Assembly (NCBI RefSeq): GCF_016908465.1
Contig: NZ_JAFBDY010000018.1
Span: 1 to 64,000 of the forward strand
Length of the DNA: 64,000 nt
Source: Lysinibacillus composti
Lineage (GTDB): Bacteria; Bacillota; Bacilli; Bacillales_A; Planococcaceae
Direction: 5' to 3'
Shown: in pieces, positions 1 through 9,505 of the stretch
Layout: every line of letters begins with the position of its first letter
Numbering within the stretch: the stretch's first letter is position 1
Made by a program: the position numbers and the translations under genes
The notes under the pieces: model-generated
The model's database searches: none
What the model saw: the letters and a program-made list of their open reading frames with translations, nothing else
What the model was told of the DNA's origin: nothing

Positions 1-41
1 GCTTAAAATAAGACTGAAAAATACCCGAAAAATCTCAAAAA

Positions 42-85
42 GACAAAAGGCCTTCAGAATGAAACCATTCTGAAGGCCTTTTGTC
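42..85. repeat. Perfect long hairpin
   Basis: Two 20-base arms pair perfectly around the 4-base loop AAAC. The right arm ends in TTTTGTC, not a clean U-tract, so it may act as a weak terminator in either direction or as an RNA-stabilising stem. It lies just before a classical plus-strand terminator. Confidence 0.7.
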
Positions 86-94
86 GACAATCTG

Positions 95-128
95 AGGAGG
101 CTATTCACTTAAGAATAGCCTCCTTTTT
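95..128 (+). terminator. Rho-independent terminator
   Basis: An 11-bp stem (GGAGGCTATTC paired with GAATAGCCTCC) around loop ACTTAA is followed by TTTTT on the plus strand. It would end a plus-strand transcript entering from outside the window and converging on the minus-strand sulfatase gene. Confidence 0.75.
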
Positions 129-150
129 CGTTAGAAGAGTTCTAACTCCC

Positions 151-2124
151 CTAATTATTCACTTCTTCTTCAATTGTTTCTTTATTATAATTGTACTGCG
201 ATGGATCAACTGGTGTAAATTCTACTGGTGTATAGAATCTCAATAAGTCACCATTTACTACTTTATCAGATAACTGTAATTTATAATCCACTTCTTTTTT
301 GAGGTGATCCGCAAGTTCCACTTGACCCTCATCTAGTGGTAAACCAGTTGTTGCATTGTATAGCTTTTCATCAATCGAGTAGATTGTTGGACTTACAAAA
401 TCACCATTTCTAAATGCCACTACTTCATTATGTTCTTTTGATAATACATCTGTACCAAATTGAACATATTTTTGTGAATCGACACCTAATAAGTGTAATA
501 AAGTTGGAAGAATGTCTACTTGACCTCCGTAAGTATGATTAACTCCACCTTCCATTCCCGGCATATGAATAAAGAATGGAACACGTTGTAATTTAGCACT
601 TTCAAAAGCATCAATTTCTTTTCCCATTACTTCTGACATGGCTTTATTATGATTCTCTGAAATACCATAATGGTCACCATACATAACAATAATACTGTTT
701 TCATATAAGCCAGACTCTTTTAAATCAGTAAAGAATTTTTCAATGGCTTCATCGGCATAACGTGCTGTTTGGAAGTAATTATCCACACTTGCATCACCTG
801 TAGCACCTTTACCAATTGTAGTTAAATCTTGATCAATCTTATATGGATAGTGGTTTCCAACCGTAATAAACTTCGTATAGAACGGTTGTGGTAATGTTTT
901 TAATAAATCCATTGACTGATCAAAGAATGGTTTATCTAACAAACCATATTCAGCCATATCATCTTTCGAGCTTGTATCATAATATTCAGCATCAAAGAAG
1001 CGATCATAACCGAATGATTTGTATATTTCATTGCGGTTCCAGAAACTTCCACCATTACCATGGAATACTGCTGAAGTATAACCTTTGTCTTTTAATATTG
1101 CAGGAGCAGCTTGGAAGGTATTTTGACCCTTCGTAATAAATGCTGATCCTTGTGGTAAACCAAATAGTGAATTTTCTAGCATAAATTCAGCATCTGAAGT
1201 TTTACCTTGAGCTGTTTGATGGTAGAAGTTATCAAAATACAGCGTATTCGGATCTTTTGTTAACGAATTTAAGAATGGCGTTACTTCTTCACCGTTTAAT
1301 TGATAGTTGATAATAAAGTTTTGTAATGATTCTAAATGTAAATAGATAACATTTTTACCTTCAGCTACACCAAAATATTTTGGATTTGGTTCAGCATAGT
1401 TGGATTTTGTATAGTTAATGACTTCTGTAATATCATTACTATCGGCTAAAGCTCTTTGTGAAGATACTTTTATACTTTCCACAGTGTCGTAAATCGTATA
1501 GTTGTACATTCCTAAATATTTAACGATATAGTTTCGATCAAAACCACGAGTTAATAGTTGTGGTCGATCCGCTTCTGCTAATCCTAAATTTAATGCAGAG
1601 AACCCTAATGTTAGAGTAATAACAGCAATTGCCTTTTTATATCCAACTGCACTCGTATCTTTTTTCACCTTTTTCGATACAACTAGGTAAATCAATAAGA
1701 ATGCATCAATAAAGAATAAGAAATCGTAAGGCTTTAGTAACGAAAGTATACTACCACCTAAGTCACCAAAGTTTTGTGTTTGATAAATAGTTGGTAATGT
1801 AATGAAGTCACTAAAGAATCGATAATAAACAATATTTGCATATAAAAGAATCGACATTAGGAAGTAAATGACGACCAGAGATGTATATCGTCTGCGTCGT
1901 TTAAAAAGGAATGCAAAGCCTAAAAAAGCAAGTGCTGATCCTAATGGATTTATAAATAAAAGAAAGTGTTGAAGAGTCCCTTCTACACCTAATTTAAATT
2001 GCGTTATCTGAGAAATATATGTTTTAATCCATAACATAAAAACTGCTAATAAATATAGTCCAGAAAACCTGCTCAAAAGACCAGTTTCTTTATTATATAA
2101 ATTCTTCAATTTTTTTACACCCAC
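151..2124 (-). CDS. LTA synthase family sulfatase-domain membrane protein
   Basis: It is probably a polyglycerol-phosphate (lipoteichoic acid) synthase or primase, which transfers glycerophosphate from phosphatidylglycerol outside the membrane. The first ~200 residues form about five hydrophobic segments, as in LtaS. The extracellular alkaline-phosphatase-like domain follows, with a metal-ligand Glu in HLESLQ, the nucleophile Thr in QGKTSDAE (about residue 308) and a metal-binding MYGDHYG. Length (657 aa) is typical. Bacillus genomes carry several paralogues (LtaS, YfnI, YqgS, YvgJ), and sequence alone does not say which this is. The listed start is a GTG inside GAAGGTGGGTG; a TTG five codons later (2109) has better spacing from that purine-rich stretch. 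It is a single-gene unit. Confidence 0.88.
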   Translation of the reverse strand: MGVKKLKNLYNKETGLLSRFSGLYLLAVFMLWIKTYISQITQFKLGVEGTLQHFLLFINPLGSALAFLGFAFLFKRRRRYTSLVVIYFLMSILLYANIVYYRFFSDFITLPTIYQTQNFGDLGGSILSLLKPYDFLFFIDAFLLIYLVVSKKVKKDTSAVGYKKAIAVITLTLGFSALNLGLAEADRPQLLTRGFDRNYIVKYLGMYNYTIYDTVESIKVSSQRALADSNDITEVINYTKSNYAEPNPKYFGVAEGKNVIYLHLESLQNFIINYQLNGEEVTPFLNSLTKDPNTLYFDNFYHQTAQGKTSDAEFMLENSLFGLPQGSAFITKGQNTFQAAPAILKDKGYTSAVFHGNGGSFWNRNEIYKSFGYDRFFDAEYYDTSSKDDMAEYGLLDKPFFDQSMDLLKTLPQPFYTKFITVGNHYPYKIDQDLTTIGKGATGDASVDNYFQTARYADEAIEKFFTDLKESGLYENSIIVMYGDHYGISENHNKAMSEVMGKEIDAFESAKLQRVPFFIHMPGMEGGVNHTYGGQVDILPTLLHLLGVDSQKYVQFGTDVLSKEHNEVVAFRNGDFVSPTIYSIDEKLYNATTGLPLDEGQVELADHLKKEVDYKLQLSDKVVNGDLLRFYTPVEFTPVDPSQYNYNKETIEEEVNN

Positions 2125-2464
2125 CTTCAGTTAAGTAAAAACTTTACAAAAGCAAAACGTAAAATATATATTAACTTAGTAAAATATAATTTATTTATTT
2201 TTTCGAGCTGCTATATAATAAACCCAGTTCTCACTTTTGTCAAGTCTAGTCAGATCCTACGAAATTAATTAGTATTACTGAGTCTCTGAACAATGATACT
2301 ACCTAATCCTATTTTTATCTACCTCATAAATTTTCCGTTTTTAGGAATGACAATAATCGGCTAACTTTGCACTTCCTAACACATCTAAAGAATTCCAATT
2401 AACACTTCTAAAGAATCTTAATTAAACTGCCCTATTCACAGAAATTAATTGTAAAAACTTTAAA
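2125..2464. other. Intergenic, no gene seen
   Basis: This AT-rich spacer lies between the sulfatase gene start and the terminator of the B12 operon. It should hold the sulfatase promoter, but I could not choose one convincing -35/-10 pair. No coding frame with a ribosome binding site was found. Confidence 0.5.
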
Positions 2465-2500
2465 ATAAAAAAGTTCAACCCGAGTTGTGTAGGCTGAACT
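2465..2500 (-). terminator. Terminator of the B12 operon
   Basis: Read on the minus strand, a stem AGTTCAGCC...GGGTTGAACT (one G-U pair) is followed by TTTTTTATTTT. It lies about 75 bases after the last gene of the corrinoid operon. Confidence 0.75.
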
Positions 2501-2574
2501 ATATATATTAAAACGTATTAAGTTTTATTTGGTTCCGAAATCAAACTTTTTCTGATTTGAAACGTCTAAATATT

Positions 2575-3396
2575 TCATGCGTCTTCCAATAATGGGTCAC
2601 TTTCCTCATTAAATGGTGGATAAATATTAGGGTGAAGAATACTTGCAATTTTACTTAAGCCGAGAAGCAGTCTTGGTGAAGGTCTACAAAACAATGGTTC
2701 ATCTAATATATATAAACGATTGTCTTTAATTGCTTTCATTTGCTCTGCTTCCACGCGTTTTAGAATCACTTTGGGATTCACCTTTTCTTTTTGTACCCCA
2801 ACCCAAATGACACAGAAAACATCCGGACTTCTTCTTTTTACCTCTTCCCAATCTGTTTTCACACTAGACTCGGGCTCGTCTGCGAAAATGTTTTTACCAC
2901 CAGCAAGCTCACTTATTTCCGTAATCCAATTTGTTGACCCAGGTGTAAAAATTGGTTTGGCCCACCATTCCCAATAAAGAGTTGGCCTCTGTTCTACTTT
3001 CTGAGATAAGTTCCTATAATTTTCAAGAATTAAATGATATTTCTCAACCAATTGCTTTGCTTTATCAGAAGTTTTCGTGACTTCTCCAACAAACAATATA
3101 CTTTCCCCTACCTCTGTTAGTGTCTTCGGATTTGGAACAATGACAAAGGGAATGTTTCGCTTTTCTAACTCTTCAATATTGCGTTCCATTCCTGGGACAC
3201 TAAGGGATGCTAACACTAGGTCTGGTTGGAGCTCTTCCACTTTGTCCATATCAATATTCAAATCCGGACCTAATCTCGGCAGGCTAAGAACATTCTCTGG
3301 CCAATCGGAATAGTTATCAACTCCAACAAGCGAACAAGTCAATCCTAAATATGCGAGTAATTCAGTATTACTTGGACATATGGAAATCAATTTCAT
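2575..3396 (-). CDS. Cobalamin-binding protein, BtuF-like, without signal peptide
   Basis: The fold is that of a class III periplasmic-binding protein of the BtuF/FepB type, with the family start ISICPSNTELLAYLG and a second lobe containing the WEWWAKPIF and ELAGGKNIF segments. Unlike BtuF upstream in the same operon, it starts directly with MKLIS and has no signal peptide or lipobox. It is therefore predicted to be cytoplasmic. It is the last gene of the riboswitch-controlled operon, 14 bases after cobQ. Cytosolic BtuF-like proteins are usually annotated only as cobalamin-binding; a corrinoid-holding or delivery role is inference. Confidence 0.8.
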   Translation of the reverse strand: MKLISICPSNTELLAYLGLTCSLVGVDNYSDWPENVLSLPRLGPDLNIDMDKVEELQPDLVLASLSVPGMERNIEELEKRNIPFVIVPNPKTLTEVGESILFVGEVTKTSDKAKQLVEKYHLILENYRNLSQKVEQRPTLYWEWWAKPIFTPGSTNWITEISELAGGKNIFADEPESSVKTDWEEVKRRSPDVFCVIWVGVQKEKVNPKVILKRVEAEQMKAIKDNRLYILDEPLFCRPSPRLLLGLSKIASILHPNIYPPFNEESDPLLEDA

Positions 3397-3410
3397 ATCA
3401 AATCCACTCC

Positions 3411-4925
3411 TTATTGATCATGCCCTTCTTGAAAATCCGTTATCATTTGATAAATTCGTTCTAACTGAATATTTTCCCTAACAACGTTAGCCAATAAATC
3501 AAAGCCCTCTTCTTTTTTCTGCGCAAAAGAAGATCGATTCAGAATGGGCTCTAGCCCTTTCTTTCCTCTTATTTCATTTAAGATTGCTTCTCTAAAATGA
3601 TCATTATGGAAAATGCCATGTAAGTAAGTACCAATTACTTTCTGATTAGGCGTGATTACACCATCGTTTTTATCCATTAACCTAATAAAAGGCTGATATC
3701 CCGCTTCAAAGTGAGATTCGCCCATATGAATCTCATAACCTGAAACAGGGATGCTATCTTCTCCAAAATGAGCAACTCCTTCAGATCGAACTGTTGTCTT
3801 ATGTTTAGTCATAACAGTCTTCATCGGAATCAATCCTAATCCTTCAACCTGCTGATGTGTTGACTCCACTTCATATGGATCACTTATGCTTTCACCCAAC
3901 ATTTGATATCCACCACAAATTCCAAAGACCGTTAAATCATTCTCATCCACTAGATCGTTGATTCGATTTGCTAGGCCTGTTTTGTTTAAAAACATCATAT
4001 CTTCAATTGTATTTTTACTTCCCGGCAATATGAGTAAGTCAGGCTCCCCTAATTCTTGTACAGATTTCACATAACGAACGTGGCAATCTTCTTCTTCAAT
4101 GAAAGGATCGACATCAGTAAAGTTTGATATCAACGGGAAACGGATGACGGCAATATCAAGGTCCTTCGAAGTATTTTTTTGGGATGAATAGCTGTCTAAT
4201 ACCACCGAGTCTTCTGCTTCAATGAGTAAGTTATTTATGTATGGAACAACCCCTAATACCGGAACACCCGTGTATTCTTCAAACCAAGTAAGCCCAGGCT
4301 GTAATAAGGAAACGTCTCCTCTAAATTTATTGATGATGACCCCAATTACTCTTTTACGGTCTTCCTGTTCAAGTAGCTGCAACGTTCCAACTAAACTTGC
4401 AAAAACGCCACCCTTTTCAATATCCCCAACTAAAATAACTGGTGCGTTGGCAATTTGGGCAACACGCATATTCACAAGCTCTCGATCGTTTAAATTTACC
4501 TCTGCAGGACTCCCTGCCCCCTCAATGACAATTTGTTCATAGCTAGAAGCCAATCTTTTGTACGATTCTTTAATTAATTTTAATCCATCTTCAAAAAAAT
4601 CTTGACGATACTCGCCAGCCTTCATATTTTTATACGGCTTACCGTGAACAACAATTTGAGAGTTGTATTCCCCACTCGGCTTTATTAAAATTGGATTCAT
4701 ATCAGTGGACGCTATGATGCCTGAAGCCTCAGCTTGTACCCCTTGAGCACGACCAATTTCTTTTCCATCCAATGTAATATAAGAATTTAACGCCATGTTC
4801 TGTGATTTAAAAGGTGCTGTTTTAAATCCGTCTTGAACGAAGATTCGGCACAAAGCGGTAACAAGTGCACTTTTGCCAGCATCTGAATGTGTCCCTTGAA
4901 TCATTAAAGGAACGCAACTTTTCAT
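3411..4925 (-). CDS. cobQ: Cobyric acid synthase
   Basis: It amidates adenosylcobyrinic acid a,c-diamide at positions b, d, e and g, using glutamine and ATP, to give cobyric acid. The N-terminal dethiobiotin-synthetase-like ATP-binding half begins IQGTHSDAGKSALVTALCRI. The C-terminal class I glutamine amidotransferase half has the nucleophile Cys in VFGICGGYQMLG and the His in GTYLHGIFH. Length (504 aa) is normal for the family. It follows cobO in the operon by 28 bases, so the two consecutive adenosylation and amidation steps are encoded together. Confidence 0.93.
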   Translation of the reverse strand: MKSCVPLMIQGTHSDAGKSALVTALCRIFVQDGFKTAPFKSQNMALNSYITLDGKEIGRAQGVQAEASGIIASTDMNPILIKPSGEYNSQIVVHGKPYKNMKAGEYRQDFFEDGLKLIKESYKRLASSYEQIVIEGAGSPAEVNLNDRELVNMRVAQIANAPVILVGDIEKGGVFASLVGTLQLLEQEDRKRVIGVIINKFRGDVSLLQPGLTWFEEYTGVPVLGVVPYINNLLIEAEDSVVLDSYSSQKNTSKDLDIAVIRFPLISNFTDVDPFIEEEDCHVRYVKSVQELGEPDLLILPGSKNTIEDMMFLNKTGLANRINDLVDENDLTVFGICGGYQMLGESISDPYEVESTHQQVEGLGLIPMKTVMTKHKTTVRSEGVAHFGEDSIPVSGYEIHMGESHFEAGYQPFIRLMDKNDGVITPNQKVIGTYLHGIFHNDHFREAILNEIRGKKGLEPILNRSSFAQKKEEGFDLLANVVRENIQLERIYQMITDFQEGHDQ

Positions 4926-4953
4926 AAGGATTCCCCCCTACCCTTTATATAGA

Positions 4954-5493
4954 CTAAAATTCTATCCCTTTAACAGCTGGTATACCTTCATCGTAATAAT
5001 GTTTTTCTGCTTCAATTACTGAAACTAAATCCGCTATATCTTTTATTTCTTTCTTTGCATTTCTTCCTGTAATGACAAGATGGACGTGAGTTGGTTTGTT
5101 TTTAATTAAATCAATTACCTCTTCAAGTGGTAGCACATCGTCAATTGGGAATGTGTCAATTGCTAAAGCATTATTCAGTTCATCTAAAATTACTAAGTCA
5201 TACTCGCCACTCATTACCGTTTCCTTTGCGATTGGCCAACCAAGCTTCAACGCTTCTCGATGTTCCTCAGGTGTTTTAGTCCAAGTAAAACCAATTCCTA
5301 GCTGAACCATTTCAACCCCTAGCTTTTTTAGTGCAATTTGTTCACCGTAAGAACGTTGAGGTGATTTGATAAACTGAAATATCTTTGCATTTAGCCCTCT
5401 TCCAACCGCACGAAGAGTTAGCCCTAAAGCTGAAGTCGTTTTCCCTTTTCCATCACCTGTGTAAACAAGTGTTAACCCTCTTTTTTGACCCAT
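4954..5493 (-). CDS. cobO: Corrinoid adenosyltransferase, CobO/BtuR type
   Basis: It transfers the 5'-deoxyadenosyl group of ATP to Co(I) corrinoids. The P-loop GDGKGKTTSA lies near the N-terminus, followed by the CobA-family segments FQFIKSP and VILDELNNAL. I start at the ATG of MGQKRGL because GGGAGG lies at proper distance before it; an in-frame start six codons upstream lacks a ribosome binding site. About 135 bases separate it from btuD-cbiZ, a larger gap than elsewhere in the operon, but no terminator is visible there. Confidence 0.9.
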   Translation of the reverse strand: MGQKRGLTLVYTGDGKGKTTSALGLTLRAVGRGLNAKIFQFIKSPQRSYGEQIALKKLGVEMVQLGIGFTWTKTPEEHREALKLGWPIAKETVMSGEYDLVILDELNNALAIDTFPIDDVLPLEEVIDLIKNKPTHVHLVITGRNAKKEIKDIADLVSVIEAEKHYYDEGIPAVKGIEF

Positions 5494-5628
5494 GTAAATT
5501 ACCTCCCACAATTTCTATTCTCTAAACCTTCTATCCACTGCCATATTACAGATCACCTAGCAAAATCCTCTTACCACTATCAGTTCCTTCAATAGCAATA
5601 TTGGGCTCATCATTACTTACTTTCACTT

Positions 5629-7062
5629 TTAATGTAGCTGTCTGTTTTGCTTTTTAAGTACCTTTTGTACGGCACGATACACCAATTGGCTAATCGCGTT
5701 TCCAATATCTGATTGGGAATCAGCAGTTGATATTTTCTCTCCTTGCTGAGTCAGACCAAGAAGTAACGTATCATTTGAAGAAGGGAATTCTTTAGCACCA
5801 TGTTCTTGTAACGCTTTCACTTTCCCCTCTGTTGCCAACATGGATCCATTTACAAGAGCACCATCTGTAAAATGAGCATCTATGAACAGCATAATGTTGA
5901 TTGTATGTTTCGGTTGATCTGATTGAGGGTCTATTAGAATGTCTCCATTTGCTGTTCCTACCGTCACGATTACCATCATTTGAGTAGCACCGATTTCTTC
6001 TAAGATGATGATTTCCTCTAGATTCCCCTCTACAATCATGCCAGCTGCTTGCTCATACGGTATTAAGTTATTTTCTAACCATTTTTGCAACTTGGCTTTC
6101 GAGTCGAAGGAAACTCTACTTTCCGCCTCATACACATGACTAAAATGTTTTAACCACTGAATCCCATCACCTAAAACACAATTACTAATCGTCCTTAGAG
6201 CCTTCTTAAATTCGATATGAATAGAATGATTGTCTTGGTTTATTTCAAAAGATCCTTCAAAGTTCAGGAATTCCCCTGCTTTCGCATAGTTTGGCGTCAT
6301 AAGAAGCTGTGGTTTCGGGACAGTTGGATGTGATTGGGCGTTCACTTGAACCTGGTAAACCTTCTGCAACTGTTCTACTTTCCTTAACATTTCTACATCT
6401 CCAACTTCTAAAAGGCTCCCTTCATGTAAAAGTGCAAAGCGATCTGCATACAGCGAAGCTACATTCAAATCATGTAAGATCGCAAAGACGGTTAACCCCA
6501 TTGTTTGCTGCCGTTCCTTTAACAAATCTAAAAGTTGAAAAGTATGTTTAATATCTAGGTGATTAGTTGGTTCATCTAGAAGTAAAAGCTCTGGCTCCTG
6601 TGCTAATGCTTTAGCAAGTAATACTCGTTGCTTTTCCCCTCCACTAATCATACGGAATTGTTTTTTTCGAAAGGCACTGACTTTTGTAATGTCCATTACC
6701 TCTTCGATTATTTTCCGATCTTCCTTTGAAAGGTTTTTCAAGATCCCTTTTTGATGAGGATAACGACCAAGACTTACAATTTCTTCAACCGTATAATCAA
6801 AGGATACACTAGCCTCCTGTGATAAAACGGCCACCTTCTTTGCTTTTGCAAGTTTTGAATAAGTTGAAATCTCTTTACCATCTAACAAAATGTTCCCACT
6901 TTTTTTCTGCAACTGACCTGTTATCAATTTAAAAAGTGTCGTTTTGCCACTTCCATTTGGCCCAAGAAGCGCAAAAAACTCGCCTCTTCGAATTTCTAAA
7001 TCCAATCCTTGAATAATTGGGGAATGGGTGTAACCACCTGTTAAGTTGTGAACTTTAATCAT
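5629..7062 (-). CDS. btuD: Cobalamin ABC transporter ATPase fused to CbiZ amidohydrolase
   Basis: Residues 1 to about 250 form an FecE/BtuD-type ABC ATPase: Walker A GPNGSGKTT, signature ISGGEKQRV and Walker B LLLLDEPTNHLD. From about residue 265 a CbiZ-like domain follows (RTISNCVLGDG, then IVTVGTANGD). CbiZ cleaves adenosylcobinamide to adenosylcobyric acid so that scavenged incomplete corrinoids can be rebuilt. The fusion puts import energy and the first salvage step in one 477-aa polypeptide. It follows btuC by 6 bases. BtuD-CbiZ fusions are known in some Bacillales and archaea, so this is unusual but not new. Confidence 0.88.
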   Translation of the reverse strand: MIKVHNLTGGYTHSPIIQGLDLEIRRGEFFALLGPNGSGKTTLFKLITGQLQKKSGNILLDGKEISTYSKLAKAKKVAVLSQEASVSFDYTVEEIVSLGRYPHQKGILKNLSKEDRKIIEEVMDITKVSAFRKKQFRMISGGEKQRVLLAKALAQEPELLLLDEPTNHLDIKHTFQLLDLLKERQQTMGLTVFAILHDLNVASLYADRFALLHEGSLLEVGDVEMLRKVEQLQKVYQVQVNAQSHPTVPKPQLLMTPNYAKAGEFLNFEGSFEINQDNHSIHIEFKKALRTISNCVLGDGIQWLKHFSHVYEAESRVSFDSKAKLQKWLENNLIPYEQAAGMIVEGNLEEIIILEEIGATQMMVIVTVGTANGDILIDPQSDQPKHTINIMLFIDAHFTDGALVNGSMLATEGKVKALQEHGAKEFPSSNDTLLLGLTQQGEKISTADSQSDIGNAISQLVYRAVQKVLKKQNRQLH

Positions 7063-7068
7063 AACTAT

Positions 7069-8133
7069 TTATTCCCTCTTTCCTAATCGTTCTCTAATTA
7101 AAAGAAATGCAAAAACAGGTGCACCAATTAAAGCCGTAACAACACCAATTGGAAGTTCATTTGGAGAAATCAATGTTCTAGCTAGTAAATCTGCTAAAAT
7201 TAAAAATGTTCCTCCCGTTAATAGCGAGAGTGGAAGAACATGACGGTGGTTCGGACCAATGACAAGGCGGACGAGATGTGGAATAACAAGCCCCACAAAT
7301 CCAATAGAACCTGAAACAGCAACTGAAGCTCCAGTTAGTAAAGAAGCACCAACTAGTACGAATCTCTTTCCTTTTTTAACATCCACGCCAATATGATCTG
7401 CAGCTTCCTCACCTAGAGCTAGTGCATTTAATTCTCGATAGTGATAGAAAAGAATAAACGCACCTATTATCATAAACGGTATGATCAGTTGAACATATTC
7501 CCATCCCCTCATACCGACACTTCCATATAGCCAGTACATAATTTGTGTCATCGCATCTTTGTCCCCTAACGAAATAATTAAAGAGACGAGTGCACCAATA
7601 AAGGAGCTGACAATGATACCGGCTAACACAATCGTTTCAACCGCCAAACTTCTACTACTTAAACGTACAAGTCCAAAAACGACAAGTAATGTGAGTAACC
7701 CACTGATAATCGCTACAACCGGTAATGTAAAACTACCTAATCCGATAATTGTAATTTGAAAAAATATAACAATAACTGCACCTAAAGAGGCACCAGATGA
7801 AACACCAATCGTATATGGGTCAGCTAGTGGGTTACGTAAAAGCCCTTGAAAAGCTGCACCCGCTAACGACAGAGATGCACCTACACAAAAGGCTAAAAGA
7901 ACCCTTGGCAAACGAATATTCCAAATAATCATTACCTCATTTTTAGGAACATTTTCTAGCCAACCGCTATTTAAAGTATTTCCTAAAATAATATGTAAAA
8001 TTGTAGGTACTGGAACTTGTACACTACTTACAAATAAGGCAAGAAGGCTCGTACAAAGTAAGAGCCCTCCGCTTAAAATATATAGCCAACCTATATTATT
8101 GTTTAAAAACCTCCGGATAGATAAGTTCCGCAA
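7069..8133 (-). CDS. btuC: Cobalamin ABC transporter permease
   Basis: This is a FecCD/BtuC-family permease with about ten hydrophobic segments. It has the family blocks RLPRVLLAFCVGASLSLAGA, NPLADPYTIGVSSGA and GSIGFVGLVIPHLVR; the last contacts the ATPase. An in-frame ATG lies at 8151, but AAGGAG nine bases ahead of a TTG at 8133 supports that TTG as the start. The start lies inside the end of btuF, giving a 38-base overlap and suggesting translational coupling. Related permeases carry siderophores; the riboswitch and neighbours argue for corrinoids. Confidence 0.9.
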   Translation of the reverse strand: MRNLSIRRFLNNNIGWLYILSGGLLLCTSLLALFVSSVQVPVPTILHIILGNTLNSGWLENVPKNEVMIIWNIRLPRVLLAFCVGASLSLAGAAFQGLLRNPLADPYTIGVSSGASLGAVIVIFFQITIIGLGSFTLPVVAIISGLLTLLVVFGLVRLSSRSLAVETIVLAGIIVSSFIGALVSLIISLGDKDAMTQIMYWLYGSVGMRGWEYVQLIIPFMIIGAFILFYHYRELNALALGEEAADHIGVDVKKGKRFVLVGASLLTGASVAVSGSIGFVGLVIPHLVRLVIGPNHRHVLPLSLLTGGTFLILADLLARTLISPNELPIGVVTALIGAPVFAFLLIRERLGKRE

Positions 8134-9097
8134 GTGTCTCGACTCCTTCAACTAAACGAGGACCTGGTCGTGTCACCGTATCATTATCAACATCAAACAC
8201 TTTTTTATTTTTTACAGCCGGTACTTCTGCCCACCCTTGACGTGCCAGCACTTGTTCAGAAGGGTTTTCTACATAATAGCCGTAAGTTGTAATAATGACG
8301 TCTGGGTTTAAATTGACGATTTCTTCTTCATTCATTTTAACCCAACCTTCTTGATCTTCAGCCACATTCACTGCATTGATCGACTCTAGCATTTCGTGCA
8401 TAAACGTATTTTGACCTGTTGTAAAAATATCAGGCGCTGGTGAAACCTCTACCCAAACTCGTTTTTTATCCTTAATCTCTGCTGCTTTATCTTTAATTGC
8501 TTGGAGACGCTCTTTCATATCCGTAATGATTTCATCAGCCTCTTCGGTCGTTCCTGTAGCCGAAGCAATCATTTCAATTTTGTCATAAGTGTCTTCAAAG
8601 GATTCTGCACCACCAACAACAATTACATCAATTCCCGCTTCCTCAAATTGCTTTAATATTTCGGGATGTGATTCGTAATGGTAATCAGTTACAAGTGCTA
8701 TATCTGGAAGAAGTGAAAGAACTAGCTCTGCATTAATATCTTGTGCACCAACCTTTTGAATTTCTAGTGCTTCTTCTGGATAGTTATCGTAATCGGATAC
8801 GCCAATGATTTTATCGCCTAATCCAAGGGCAAACGCGATTTCAGTATTACTTGCTTGAATAGAAACAATAGTTTCAGGTTCTTCTTCAATCGTAACTTCA
8901 CGATTTGCATCATCTGTAATTGTGACAGGGAATTGTCCACCATTAACCTTTTCCACTTCTTCCGTCTTGTTGTTTGAAGCCGTACCTTCCTCATCTTGTG
9001 TGTTTTGTTCTTGTGAACCACAGCCAACTATAACACCAATACTTAACAGAAGTACAGTGCTGAAAAACCCCCATTTTTTTAACATATCTTTTACCAC
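8096..9097 (-). CDS. btuF: Cobalamin-binding lipoprotein
   Basis: This is the extracytoplasmic corrinoid receptor of the BtuCDF importer. A lipoprotein signal peptide ends at lipobox VIVGC (Cys near residue 26), followed by an acidic, polar linker. The class III binding-protein domain then starts with VTITDDANREVTIEEEP and contains IVSIQASNTEIAFALG. The listed GTG start has AAGGAGG eight bases upstream; an ATG four codons later has its own AAAGGTGG, so both are possible. It is the first gene after the cobalamin riboswitch and terminator. Confidence 0.9.
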   Translation of the reverse strand: MVKDMLKKWGFFSTVLLLSIGVIVGCGSQEQNTQDEEGTASNNKTEEVEKVNGGQFPVTITDDANREVTIEEEPETIVSIQASNTEIAFALGLGDKIIGVSDYDNYPEEALEIQKVGAQDINAELVLSLLPDIALVTDYHYESHPEILKQFEEAGIDVIVVGGAESFEDTYDKIEMIASATGTTEEADEIITDMKERLQAIKDKAAEIKDKKRVWVEVSPAPDIFTTGQNTFMHEMLESINAVNVAEDQEGWVKMNEEEIVNLNPDVIITTYGYYVENPSEQVLARQGWAEVPAVKNKKVFDVDNDTVTRPGPRLVEGVETLAELIYPEVFKQ

Positions 9098-9126
9098 CTT
9101 TATTACCTCCTTCTATTTTTTGAACA

Positions 9127-9158
9127 TAAAAAAACGCTATTCCTTTTCGGAAAGCGTT
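9127..9158 (-). terminator. Regulated terminator of the cobalamin riboswitch
   Basis: On the minus strand AACGCTTTCC pairs with GGAATAGCGTT and is followed by TTTTTTT. It lies between the riboswitch and btuF, as expected for a transcription-attenuating expression platform. The segment between it and the aptamer can form another stem (TTTAAAC with GTTTAAA), a candidate antiterminator partner. Confidence 0.8.
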
Positions 9159-9275
9159 AAGTAAAAAGGCAGGTTCATTATAAATCTAGTAATTTCTATG
9201 AATTTTTAAATAAAATACATATGTACTCGACTCTGCACTTTAAACCGTCCTTTCCTCGAGGAAGTTTAAAACAAT

Positions 9276-9446
9276 CAAAATAGGCAGGTCTCCTGACTTA
9301 CGCATCAACGATTGGTTACTCCTTCCCATGTTAAAAACACAGTGGATATTGAAACCAGTCTCCACGCTTACAGTGGCGGGACCGTGTTGGATTTACACCA
9401 ACTTCCCTCTTAGTCTTAGATGAACCCCATCTAAAAAACCTATTTA
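9276..9446 (-). promoter_or_regulatory. Cobalamin riboswitch
   Basis: Read on the minus strand, it contains the hallmark blocks of the adenosylcobalamin aptamer in order: GGGAAGTTGGTGTAAATCC, the CCCGCCACTGTAA core, and the B12 box AGTCAGGAGACCTGCC near the 3' end. Ligand binding should promote the downstream terminator and shut off btuF-btuC-btuD/cbiZ-cobO-cobQ. Boundaries are approximate. Confidence 0.95.
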
Positions 9447-9476
9447 TTCTAATATTTAGTTATTGTCCTAAAGGCA

Positions 9477-9505
9477 ATTATAGTAGAACCTACTCGAGTT
9501 GGCAA
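9477..9505 (-). promoter_or_regulatory. Sigma-A promoter of the B12 operon
   Basis: On the minus strand TTGCCA (-35) is followed after 17 bases by a perfect TATAAT (-10). The predicted transcript starts near 9470, a little upstream of the aptamer. Confidence 0.8.

Noticed and set aside
5546-5626. A 26-codon open frame after btuD-cbiZ reading protein-like (MKVSNDEPNIAIEG), in another frame from CbiZ
   Set aside because: It has no ribosome binding site and is too short. It might be the relic of a frameshifted CbiZ C-terminus, but no homologous segment is known to me.
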